Source: Leptospira adleri
GTDB lineage: Bacteria; Spirochaetota; Leptospiria; Leptospirales; Leptospiraceae
Direction: 5' to 3'
NCBI RefSeq assembly: GCF_002811985.1
Contig: NZ_NPDU01000067.1
Location: forward strand, 1 to 24,209
Length of the DNA: 24,209 bases
How positions within the stretch are numbered: the stretch's first letter is position 1; each line of letters begins with the position of its first letter. Below the pieces are notes generated by a model. It was not told the origin of the DNA. It was given only the letters and a program-made list of their open reading frames with translations, and searched no databases. The position numbers and the translations under genes are program-made. Shown here in pieces: positions 9,686 to 19,697 of the stretch.

Positions 9686-11227
9686 TTACAATTTGGCGAA
9701 ATGATTCTCAAGAGATTTTCGAGAGATCGGCCAGCGGTTTACAAAAGAATTTTCGATGACCTCCGAAGTTTCGATCGCCGAAAAATAATAAATTTCTATC
9801 TTAGAATTGGTTCTCTTCGCTTTTATGGCAAACTCCTTCCATTCCGAAAAACGTTCTCTCCAAGTTTCGGAAACCAAAAACGATTTTTTATCCAAGAAAG
9901 CCAGCGGCAAATCCGCATCTTTCAGATCGCTCATCCTGTGAACCGCATAACCCAGACTTCTGAGAAAATAAAAAATCCAATCCGAGAACGGTCCTTCCTT
10001 GCAAAAATAATAAATTTCCTCGGCTCTGACTTTCAAGTCTTGTTCGTTCAAAGCGGAATCCGATTTTAATTCCAAGATCGGAAAGTAGAGATAGAATTCG
10101 GTTCCGACTCCGAGATTGGACTCAAGAAAAATTTGTCCCTTGTTCCTCTTTACAAAACCGTAAACCATCGAAAGCCCGAGTCCGGAACTCTTTCCTTTCG
10201 GTTTGGTGGTGTAAAAGGGTTCGAAGATTTTTTCCAGATTTTCCTCTTGGATTCCGACTCCGGTATCGGTGATCTTTAACAAAAAATAATTTCCTTCTTC
10301 CAATCCCGGAATTCCGTTTTGAAAATCCGAAACGACTCGTATCGTTTCCAATAAAATTTCTCCATCCTTGGTTTCCGTTGCTTCGATCGAATTTTGTAAA
10401 AGCTGAGCGAGGCTATTCGTAAACTCGGAACAATCGATGAGACAACGATCTCCGAAGTTCGACGGATCGAACGTGACTCGAATGTTGTTCGGAAAAAAGT
10501 CGGGATGATTTTTTAGAAAATCGTAAATCAGTTCGTTCGGATCCGCAAGTTCCTGATGTAAGGATTGTTTTCTTGAGAAGTTAAGAAGTTTCTTATTTAC
10601 GTCCGCCGCCCTCATCACGGCGTTTTGCGCGGATCGTATCCGATTGAGAAAATCGGGTTGCTCCTTGCACTGCAGTTCCAATAGATCCAGATTGGCGATT
10701 ATGATATTGAGAATATTATTAAAATCGTGTGCGATCCCGCCGCCGAATTGGGCGATGGTATCCATCCTCAGAACACGGACTTCTTCTTCCGAATTTTTTT
10801 TGAAAGTAGAAGAAGTTTCATTCAGACTTTCGAACTGTATCCTTAAAAATTCTTTTGAAAGAGAACTAGCGGAAAGATTTTTTTTCTCCAAAAAACCCGC
10901 AAACCCGGATTCCTTCGCCGCGGTTTCTATCTCTTCTTTGGAAAGGCCCGAAATTAAAATCGCGGGGGCCGAACCCACTCGGGATCGGATGTCGCTTAAC
11001 AACGCGATTCCAGTTTGAGATCCCAAAAAATGATCAAGCACGTAAATTTCATTCTTTACGGGACTTCTGGATCTCAGAGCCTCGAGCGCGCTCGTACCGT
11101 CCTTATAACGTGTGACGACGTATTTCGGAAACGGAATGTCGTTTAAATATTCCTTGAATAGAATCGCGTCTTCTTCGTCGTCTTCCACGAGAAAGATAGG
11201 AATCTCGTCCGGAATCCGATCAGACAT
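9686..11227 (-). CDS. Receiver-histidine kinase with degenerate C-terminal receiver
   Basis: 513 residues, cytoplasmic. An N-terminal receiver (about 8-130) has Asp16/Asp17, phosphoacceptor Asp65 (YVLDHFLG), Ser93 and Lys115. A HisKA domain (about 155-220) has His167 in GGGIAHDFNNIL. The HATPase domain (about 265-385) has Asn279 (LLQNSIEA), G1 DTGVGI and G2 SGLGLSMVYG. A 110-residue tail (about 401-513) has the strand/helix spacing of a receiver (EEIYYFC, LPLAFLD, KIEIYYFSA) but lacks the acidic pair, so it is probably a pseudo-receiver. ATG 11227 has GTGGAG seven bases upstream and overlaps the preceding response-regulator gene by 8 bases. A longer in-frame start at 11269 has no such site. 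It probably receives phosphate through its own receiver and feeds the REC-EAL protein. Confidence 0.88.
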   Translation of the reverse strand: MSDRIPDEIPIFLVEDDEEDAILFKEYLNDIPFPKYVVTRYKDGTSALEALRSRSPVKNEIYVLDHFLGSQTGIALLSDIRSRVGSAPAILISGLSKEEIETAAKESGFAGFLEKKNLSASSLSKEFLRIQFESLNETSSTFKKNSEEEVRVLRMDTIAQFGGGIAHDFNNILNIIIANLDLLELQCKEQPDFLNRIRSAQNAVMRAADVNKKLLNFSRKQSLHQELADPNELIYDFLKNHPDFFPNNIRVTFDPSNFGDRCLIDCSEFTNSLAQLLQNSIEATETKDGEILLETIRVVSDFQNGIPGLEEGNYFLLKITDTGVGIQEENLEKIFEPFYTTKPKGKSSGLGLSMVYGFVKRNKGQIFLESNLGVGTEFYLYFPILELKSDSALNEQDLKVRAEEIYYFCKEGPFSDWIFYFLRSLGYAVHRMSDLKDADLPLAFLDKKSFLVSETWRERFSEWKEFAIKAKRTNSKIEIYYFSAIETSEVIENSFVNRWPISRKSLENHFAKL

Positions 11228-11674
11228 TGGGAAGCTCCACGATTTCCAACCAGTATTCGCCGAGCGCACGGATCGTTTCCATAAAAGCGCCGAAGTCGAC
11301 GGGCTTTCGAATGAACGAATTCGCTCCCAGATCGTATGTCTGCAACATATCCTCTTCCTCTCTGGAAGTCGTCAGAACGATCACCGGAATTTTTTTGAAT
11401 TCCGGAATCGATTTGATCGTTTTTAAAACTTCTCTCCCGTCCATCTTCGGCATATTGAGATCGAGAAGAATGAATCCGGGACGCGGATACTTTCGAATAT
11501 CAGAATATTCTCCTTGATTCCTTAAAAAATCAAAAAGCTCCTCTCCGTCCTTCACGAAGTGTAAAGGATTGATCAGATTGTTTTCGCGAAATCCTTCCGT
11601 CATCAGAAGTCGATCGTCCGGATCGTCTTCCGCGACAAGAATGTGAATGGAACTTTGTTTTTTTGTTTCCGATT

Positions 11675-11678
<4 letters not shown>
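11220..11678 (-). CDS. Single-domain response regulator (CheY/Rcp1-like)
   Basis: 152 residues, a lone receiver with no output domain. It has the acidic residues AEDDPDD near the N-terminus, phosphoacceptor in FILLDLNMPKMDG, Thr in VIVLTTS, and Lys in SFIRKPVDF. The insertion and the LDLNMPKMDGREVL motif resemble Rcp1-type regulators that pair with phytochrome-like kinases. It starts in an ATGA overlap with the upstream PAS/GAF kinase and ends inside the start of the downstream kinase, so all three are probably made in fixed ratio. Likely role: carry phosphate from the first kinase to the second, or to a target such as the REC-EAL protein. Confidence 0.9.
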
Positions 11679-14362
<2,684 letters not shown>

Positions 14363-14383
14363 GTCGGCTTCCAAAGAAGGACA

Positions 14384-14413
14384 ATTCTAACTTCGATCGG
14401 AGACGGATTTCAA
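14384..14413 (-). promoter_or_regulatory. Promoter of the kinase / c-di-GMP operon
   Basis: On the minus strand TTGAAA (14413-14408) and TAGAAT (14389-14384) are separated by 18 bases, each matching 5/6 of the sigma-70 consensus. The predicted start, near 14377, gives a leader of about 15 bases before ATG 14362. This suggests that the kinase operon can be expressed independently of the upstream phospholipase gene, 65 bases away. Confidence 0.5.
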
Positions 14414-14427
14414 TTAAAAAACTTAAT

Positions 14428-16734
14428 TTACGAATATAGTTTTTTCCTAATTTCGCTCTTCCAGAGATGAACCTTTTCCTTTCCGGCTTCGTATCCGATA
14501 TCGTATAACTTCTGAAATTGATCCCAATCAAAAGTAGAATAGCGGCCGACCGGAAGTTCTATGTAAAGATCCGATTTGTCTCTTGTCCGATTGAGCGTAT
14601 TCTTACTCGAAAGCATCAGAGAACGCATCATAATTTCGGCTAACCCCGGATATTTGCTTTTTAAACTCTGTCTTGAAAGATGATGAAAAAGAATTTTTAA
14701 AAAAGGAGGAGCTTCGCCTAAATACTGAGGACCGAGAAAATTCTGATAAGCCAAATCCTTATCGATCTGACCTCCGCCTCCAAGATCCACCGAGATCAAA
14801 ATCCCCGCCCCCTTCTCCTTCAAGATCGATCCGGGAAGATTGTCGAGCAGACCTCCGTCCACAAAAAGTTCGCCGTCCTCGGAAAAAGGCGGGAAGATTC
14901 CAGGAATGGAAGTGCTCGATCGAACAGCCTTCCATAACAATCCTTTGTCAAAAACTTTCCTTTCCGCTTTAGTAAGATTGCATGCGATCGCATAGAACGG
15001 AATCGGAAGAGTTTCTATATTTCTTTCCTTAAAAAATTCGTGAATCGCGCTCGAATAACGTTTCCCTCGAACGAGAGAAACAAAAGGAAACGTGAAGTCT
15101 CCCAGGATGTTTCGGTCCAACCAAAAGTTCCGAATGAGAGGAAGAATCTCCGAAGAATCGAGTCCCATCGCAAAGAGTCCGCCCATGATCGCACCCGCGC
15201 TCGTACCGGATATCATGTCCACCGGAATATCGTTCTCTTCGAAACATTTGAGAAGTCCGAGGTGAGCGAATCCCTTCGCGCCGCCTCCTGCGAGAGCGAC
15301 TCCGATGCTGTTGCCGGTAAGTTTTCTAGAAAGCCTTCCGAAGTCCGCCGGCACGTCTCTTCGTATGATACAATGTGAAATTTCTGAAAAATTCCGGAGG
15401 ATCGATTCTATTTTTTTCCAATTTTCGAATTTAGAATCGATCAAGAACACGATCTCTTTCTGAATCTCTCGAGGCAACAAACCTCGAGCGCTCTCAAAAT
15501 CAAGACTCGGACTTCGATCCGGATCGATTAGGATAAGAATCCTGTCCGACTGACGAAAACAAGTTTCCCTCCAACCGGGATGATTCAGATCCGTTTTGAA
15601 TATTAGTTTTTCATAATGTTTTTCGAGGTCGATAAACCAATGAACCAAATCCGAAATTCGATACGTCCGTGGATTGTTTCTTATTCTCGAAGAATTTTTG
15701 ATTCCGGATTTAGGAAACGTCCTCGGATCTACGAGAAGGGTTTTGCCGAATGACTTGAGTCCGTTTTGCAAAGAACGATAAAATTGATCGGAAGAATCCT
15801 TGTCGGCCGCGAGAGGAAACACGGCAACGGTTCGAACCGAGTTGGCCTTTTGAAACGTTTTGTGACGTTCGGAAGCGAGACGGTGCGCGATCGTTCCCGT
15901 AATCTGAAAAAGGGCGTCCGGAGAATTCGCAAAACTTTTACGAAAGTCCTCCCTTGAAATTCTTACAACTTGACTCGTTCTCAAAGAGATCACGGTAGCG
16001 GATCGTTTGTCTCCGCTCAGGAGAGCCATCTCGCCGATGATATCCCCTTTGCCCAGTTCTCCTTCCGCAAGGACCTCTCCGTTTTCGGAACGAACGGTCC
16101 AAGAAAGTCTTCCTGAAACGAGAATAAACATGGAATCGCCGACGTCCCCTTGTTTGAGAAGAATTTCCCCTCCGGGTATCACGAGCCATTCCATCCTGGA
16201 TTCCAAATCGGACAATGTCGCTTTATCAAGATGAAACAATAATTCGACAGAGGATAAAAAATCCAAAAGTTCCTTTTTGGAAGGCCTTAGTTTGGAAACG
16301 TGAAAGAGATGATTTTCCCGATTGAGATCGGCGATCCATTTTTTCCAGCGTAAGAACTTGGACTCGATTCTTATCAAATCTTCGGGAACAATATAAAGAA
16401 TTTCTGATATACCCGAATAGATCACCTTATCGGGTCGAAAAAGAAAATAATCGCCGGGAAACAAGTCCCGAAGGACCAGACTGCGTTCTTCGGTGTTCAA
16501 AAGTCTTTCTTCTAATTTTCCGCCGAGAATCAGACAAAGCGATCCTTCAGGTACGATTCCCGAAGAAGGAGTTTCATCCGTCCAGCGGATCGATCGAAGA
16601 CGTTTTCCGATCGATTCTTCCTCTTTTGCCGTCTTCGAAGCGGGGAAATCAGAAGATGCTTTGGCGCAAAAATCCTGAAACGCTTTCAGAAGTTTCTTTT
16701 GCGATTCGTGGGATTGTTTACCGTATCGAGCCAC
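14428..16734 (-). CDS. Cyclic-nucleotide-binding patatin-like phospholipase (NTE-like)
   Basis: 768 residues. A first CNB-like barrel (about 45-125) is degenerate. A second (about 163-285) keeps the phosphate-binding cassette: IIGEMALLSGDKRSATV with Gly234-Glu235 and Arg244. Residues about 300-470 match the linker region typical of neuropathy target esterase (TVAVFPLAADKD, HWFIDLEKHYEKLIFKTD, CFRQSDRILILIDPDRSP). The patatin domain (about 475-660) has the oxyanion motif AGGGAKGFAHLG, nucleophile Ser512 in GTSAG, and Asp626 in FVDGGLLDN. Both catalytic residues are intact, so a lysophospholipase or phospholipase is expected, possibly gated by a cyclic nucleotide. Unlike animal NTE there is no N-terminal membrane anchor. 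The start is GTG 16734, with GAGGG six bases upstream; no in-frame ATG is near. Confidence 0.9.
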   Translation of the reverse strand: MARYGKQSHESQKKLLKAFQDFCAKASSDFPASKTAKEEESIGKRLRSIRWTDETPSSGIVPEGSLCLILGGKLEERLLNTEERSLVLRDLFPGDYFLFRPDKVIYSGISEILYIVPEDLIRIESKFLRWKKWIADLNRENHLFHVSKLRPSKKELLDFLSSVELLFHLDKATLSDLESRMEWLVIPGGEILLKQGDVGDSMFILVSGRLSWTVRSENGEVLAEGELGKGDIIGEMALLSGDKRSATVISLRTSQVVRISREDFRKSFANSPDALFQITGTIAHRLASERHKTFQKANSVRTVAVFPLAADKDSSDQFYRSLQNGLKSFGKTLLVDPRTFPKSGIKNSSRIRNNPRTYRISDLVHWFIDLEKHYEKLIFKTDLNHPGWRETCFRQSDRILILIDPDRSPSLDFESARGLLPREIQKEIVFLIDSKFENWKKIESILRNFSEISHCIIRRDVPADFGRLSRKLTGNSIGVALAGGGAKGFAHLGLLKCFEENDIPVDMISGTSAGAIMGGLFAMGLDSSEILPLIRNFWLDRNILGDFTFPFVSLVRGKRYSSAIHEFFKERNIETLPIPFYAIACNLTKAERKVFDKGLLWKAVRSSTSIPGIFPPFSEDGELFVDGGLLDNLPGSILKEKGAGILISVDLGGGGQIDKDLAYQNFLGPQYLGEAPPFLKILFHHLSRQSLKSKYPGLAEIMMRSLMLSSKNTLNRTRDKSDLYIELPVGRYSTFDWDQFQKLYDIGYEAGKEKVHLWKSEIRKKLYS

Positions 16735-16745
16735 CGATTACCCTC

Positions 16746-16786
16746 ATTATAGAATTTATATCTCATTCATGGAAATTTATTTCCAT
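16746..16786 (-). promoter_or_regulatory. Promoter and palindromic operator of the phospholipase gene
   Basis: On the minus strand a perfect TATAAT (16751-16746) stands 18 bases from TTTCCA (16775-16770, 4/6 match). A perfect inverted repeat, ATGGAAAT TT ATTTCCAT (16769-16786), overlaps the -35 box, as expected for a repressor site. The predicted start, near 16739, would leave the GAGGG ribosome site outside the message, so either the start is further upstream or translation begins without a leader. Confidence 0.45.
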
Positions 16787-17063
16787 TTTTTTCCGCACGA
16801 GTCCGTCTCTGAAAAATTCTCGTCGATAGAATCGAGTCGTTCCTTGCCGTCAGAAGCCCGAAGAAAAAGACGATAAGATTTCCGTTTTTCCATAGACCGA
16901 TCTTTGCAATCGATCCCTTGAGCTTTTACTCACGTTTAAAGAAATCCACTTATTTTTAAAGAATTTCGGCAAAATCACTTTCGAGTTTATAAATTCATTG
17001 GTTTGACCGTTCGAAGTAAGCTAAAATTCGATCAAACAAAAACGATTTCCAGTAGGTTGGTTC
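16787..17063. other. Divergent intergenic region
   Basis: Lies between the phospholipase gene (minus) and the first AraC regulator (plus). The right half is AT-rich (about 16920-17060) and should hold the regulator's promoter. TTGACC near 17003 is a good -35 hexamer but has no correctly spaced -10. No open frame or repeat stands out. Confidence 0.4.
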
Positions 17064-18206
17064 ATGTCTTACGATTTTTATTTTGCCTGTTCGATCCAAT
17101 ACATCGCATTTGGTCTGATCTATTTTTTTAAAAGGAGAAGACCGTTCCATCGTAAACAGGCGTTGATTCTGATTTTTATCGGGTTCAACTTAATCTTATT
17201 CTCCACCCAGGATTATATCTCGGATAAAACTCTCCGCATCCTAGGCGACTTTCTATATTCTTTCTTTATGATCTCCGGCTCGATCATCATCTACACGATT
17301 TGTAAAGAATCCTTCGATCCGAAAGATAAGGAACGAGTCGTTGATAAAGGCCGAGCGTCCTTTGCAAAAGAGATATCCAATATCGGGTTGATTTCCTTTT
17401 TCGCAAGCGCGGTGATCGTGATCTTCTGGAACCATTCTGAAAACCATACTCTTCCCAATCTTTTCGTATCCGTAAGCGAAGTTTCCATCTTGATTCTTAT
17501 ATTTTATTGTATCTACGTTCAGTTTTTTATAAAGAGCTTTTACGTTAAAAAAGGTCTTCGGCTTATCTACTTTCTGATCACGCTCATGCTCGTAGAAAAG
17601 ATGAAACAGCTGACGCCCGGAAACTTTCAACAACCCGCAATGAAAATAGGAGGGATCGTTTACATCGTTTCCCCGATTTTTTTGTTCAACACTTTCATTC
17701 GTTTCCCTTTCAAAAAAGAAGAATCTAAAAAACAAACGGTCTTACAGATTCCCAGCAAATCGATTCCTTTGGATACGGGCGGAAATTATTATCTCAACAA
17801 TATGGATACTGAGAAAATAAAAAGGAATCTCCATCATCTGCTCCACAATGAAAGAATCTTTTTGGACGAGGATCTTAGACTTCCTTCCGTCGCGGAGGAG
17901 CTGGGCCTGACCACACATCAGCTTTCCGCGTTTCTCAACCGGCATCTTCAGACGAACTTCAATACGTTAGTCAACATCTTCCGAGTAAAGGAAGCCATGA
18001 AACTTCTCGAAGAAGAATCATCAAGATCCATCATCTCGATCGGAATGGCCGTGGGTTTCAACTCTCTCTCGACGTTTCAAAGAGCGTTTATGAATCTAGT
18101 AAGAATGACGCCCACTTGTTACAGGGAAAACGTTCTTTCGGGGAACAAGATCGAGCTACCGTCCTATCTGATTGAACCTCTGCTCGAAGGTTCAACCGCG
18201 GTATGA
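17064..18206 (+). CDS. Membrane-anchored AraC-family transcriptional regulator (first of a tandem pair)
   Basis: 380 residues. The first about 215 carry roughly six or seven hydrophobic segments (for example about 9-22, 33-47, 62-79, 106-121, 140-156 and 197-212), forming a membrane sensor. An AraC DNA-binding domain follows (about 265-355) with both helix-turn-helices: LPSVAEELGLTTHQLSAFLN and ISIGMAVGFNSLSTFQRAFM, ending in the usual R-M-T-P-x-x-Y-R. Such proteins regulate genes directly from the membrane in answer to an unidentified signal. ATG 17064 has only a weak site (GTAGG) upstream. The similar regulator downstream suggests an old duplication. Its targets may be the DUF1566 surface proteins further downstream, or the phospholipase operon across the divergent promoter region. 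Confidence 0.87.
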   Translation: MSYDFYFACSIQYIAFGLIYFFKRRRPFHRKQALILIFIGFNLILFSTQDYISDKTLRILGDFLYSFFMISGSIIIYTICKESFDPKDKERVVDKGRASFAKEISNIGLISFFASAVIVIFWNHSENHTLPNLFVSVSEVSILILIFYCIYVQFFIKSFYVKKGLRLIYFLITLMLVEKMKQLTPGNFQQPAMKIGGIVYIVSPIFLFNTFIRFPFKKEESKKQTVLQIPSKSIPLDTGGNYYLNNMDTEKIKRNLHHLLHNERIFLDEDLRLPSVAEELGLTTHQLSAFLNRHLQTNFNTLVNIFRVKEAMKLLEEESSRSIISIGMAVGFNSLSTFQRAFMNLVRMTPTCYRENVLSGNKIELPSYLIEPLLEGSTAV

Positions 18207-18434
18207 TCCGCTTTTGCAAAGAAGAAGTTTTTCGTTCGTCTCTTTCCGGGAAGGACCTATTCTCCGTTCGTCAGCGTCTACTATCTGCGGAGAGAATCAC
18301 CGCGCCGCGTTCAATCTTAAAATTTTCGATTGCGTCGGCCATGGATGGATAAGAATTCGAAGTTTAAAGCGGAAAGGTTTCTTTTTTTGAGTCGAAAACT
18401 TCATCTTCGATGATACAATATCCGTTAAGATCCG

Positions 18435-19538
18435 ATGAACGAGATTATAGGTTTTATTTTCAATCAATATGTCGGTTTCGGTGGTATCTTTTCTTTCTTT
18501 TTCGCCTTGATTCAGATTCTAAAAGGAAGAACGCTTAAGAACTTCATTCTATTTTTAATTTTCTTTTCGATGGGAATTATTTTGATCAAGGGCCTGGTTT
18601 TGTTAAACGGTTTCGGATTTTCCTATTCCCATTTTTTTTCCTTTGAAAACTTTTTCATCTTTTTGATCGGGCCTTCCCTTTTTATCTACTTTAATCTTTT
18701 GCTCCTGAACGAAAAGGTCAATCTCAGGATTCTACTTCCGCACTACATCCCCACGGTTCTGTTTTTGATCGGTTATACGATCGATACAATCTTTATAATT
18801 TCGGAGAATCGGCCGTTGAACGATTTGAACGAAAAATTTGAATCCAGATACGACCTAATCTACCGGGCCGCGACGATAATAACCATCGTTTATTTCTCGG
18901 TAATTCTAGCGAAGTTCGTAGAACTCTTCAAGGAAAACATTTCCGAATATCCTTGGTCGAAACATATCATTTCGATTTTAAGCATAGGGCTAACAGGAGT
19001 TATCATCACGTTATTGAACAACTTCCGGTTCTTATTTTCTCTCTACGAAATTTTCATTCCGTTATATTTTCTGTGTTTAAGCATTCTTACGTTTACCGTT
19101 CTCTACGCGTTCGTGATCAGTCAGGTCTATCCGATCACGTTCAACATAGTTTCGGAAACGTTTCAAAAGATGAGCTACCAAAAGAGCACACTTCAAAACG
19201 TGGACTCCGACGATCTCGTAAACCGTCTGGAAACTCTGATGCTCCAGGACAAGGTCTATCTCGAAGTTGGAATCACGCTGAATCGGCTCGCAGAAAAGTT
19301 GAACATAAAATCTCACCAGCTTTCGGAACTTTTGAACAACAATCTAAACAAAAGTTTCTTCACTTACGTCAATCAATTTAGAATAGAGGAAGCGAAGGTT
19401 CTGCTTCTTTCCGAAAAGGAAAGTTCTGTGATCAAGATCGCTTTTGACAGCGGGTTCAACTCTCTTTCAGTCTTCAACACCGTATTTAAAAAGGAAGTCG
19501 GAATGACTCCTTCCCAATTCAGAAAGATCCATTCCTAA
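18435..19538 (+). CDS. Membrane-anchored AraC-family transcriptional regulator (second of the pair)
   Basis: 367 residues with the same layout as its neighbour. About seven hydrophobic segments lie in residues 1-235 (starting IIGFIFNQYVGFGGIFSFFF). The AraC DNA-binding domain is at about 270-365, with helix-turn-helices TLNRLAEKLNIKSHQLSELL and IKIAFDSGFNSLSVFNTVFK, closing with VGMTPSQFRK. The core FNSLSxF is shared with the upstream protein, while the membrane halves differ, suggesting different signals. The 228 bases between the two genes contain no gene and could give this one its own promoter. It lies directly upstream of the DUF1566 lipoprotein gene on the same strand, so that gene is its first candidate target. 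Confidence 0.87.
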   Translation: MNEIIGFIFNQYVGFGGIFSFFFALIQILKGRTLKNFILFLIFFSMGIILIKGLVLLNGFGFSYSHFFSFENFFIFLIGPSLFIYFNLLLLNEKVNLRILLPHYIPTVLFLIGYTIDTIFIISENRPLNDLNEKFESRYDLIYRAATIITIVYFSVILAKFVELFKENISEYPWSKHIISILSIGLTGVIITLLNNFRFLFSLYEIFIPLYFLCLSILTFTVLYAFVISQVYPITFNIVSETFQKMSYQKSTLQNVDSDDLVNRLETLMLQDKVYLEVGITLNRLAEKLNIKSHQLSELLNNNLNKSFFTYVNQFRIEEAKVLLLSEKESSVIKIAFDSGFNSLSVFNTVFKKEVGMTPSQFRKIHS

Positions 19539-19697
19539 ATGCTTTGAAGCCCGTTCTTAACGGCGAAGGAAAATTCTTCTTTCTCATTTTTTTGCTTAAA
19601 TCTTTCCGCGTACGACGGGCGTTTTATAGAATTAAGAGAGATTCCTTTTTAAAACTGTTATCTTCAAAACATATCTTTGTTGTTGGAGGCGGTAGTC

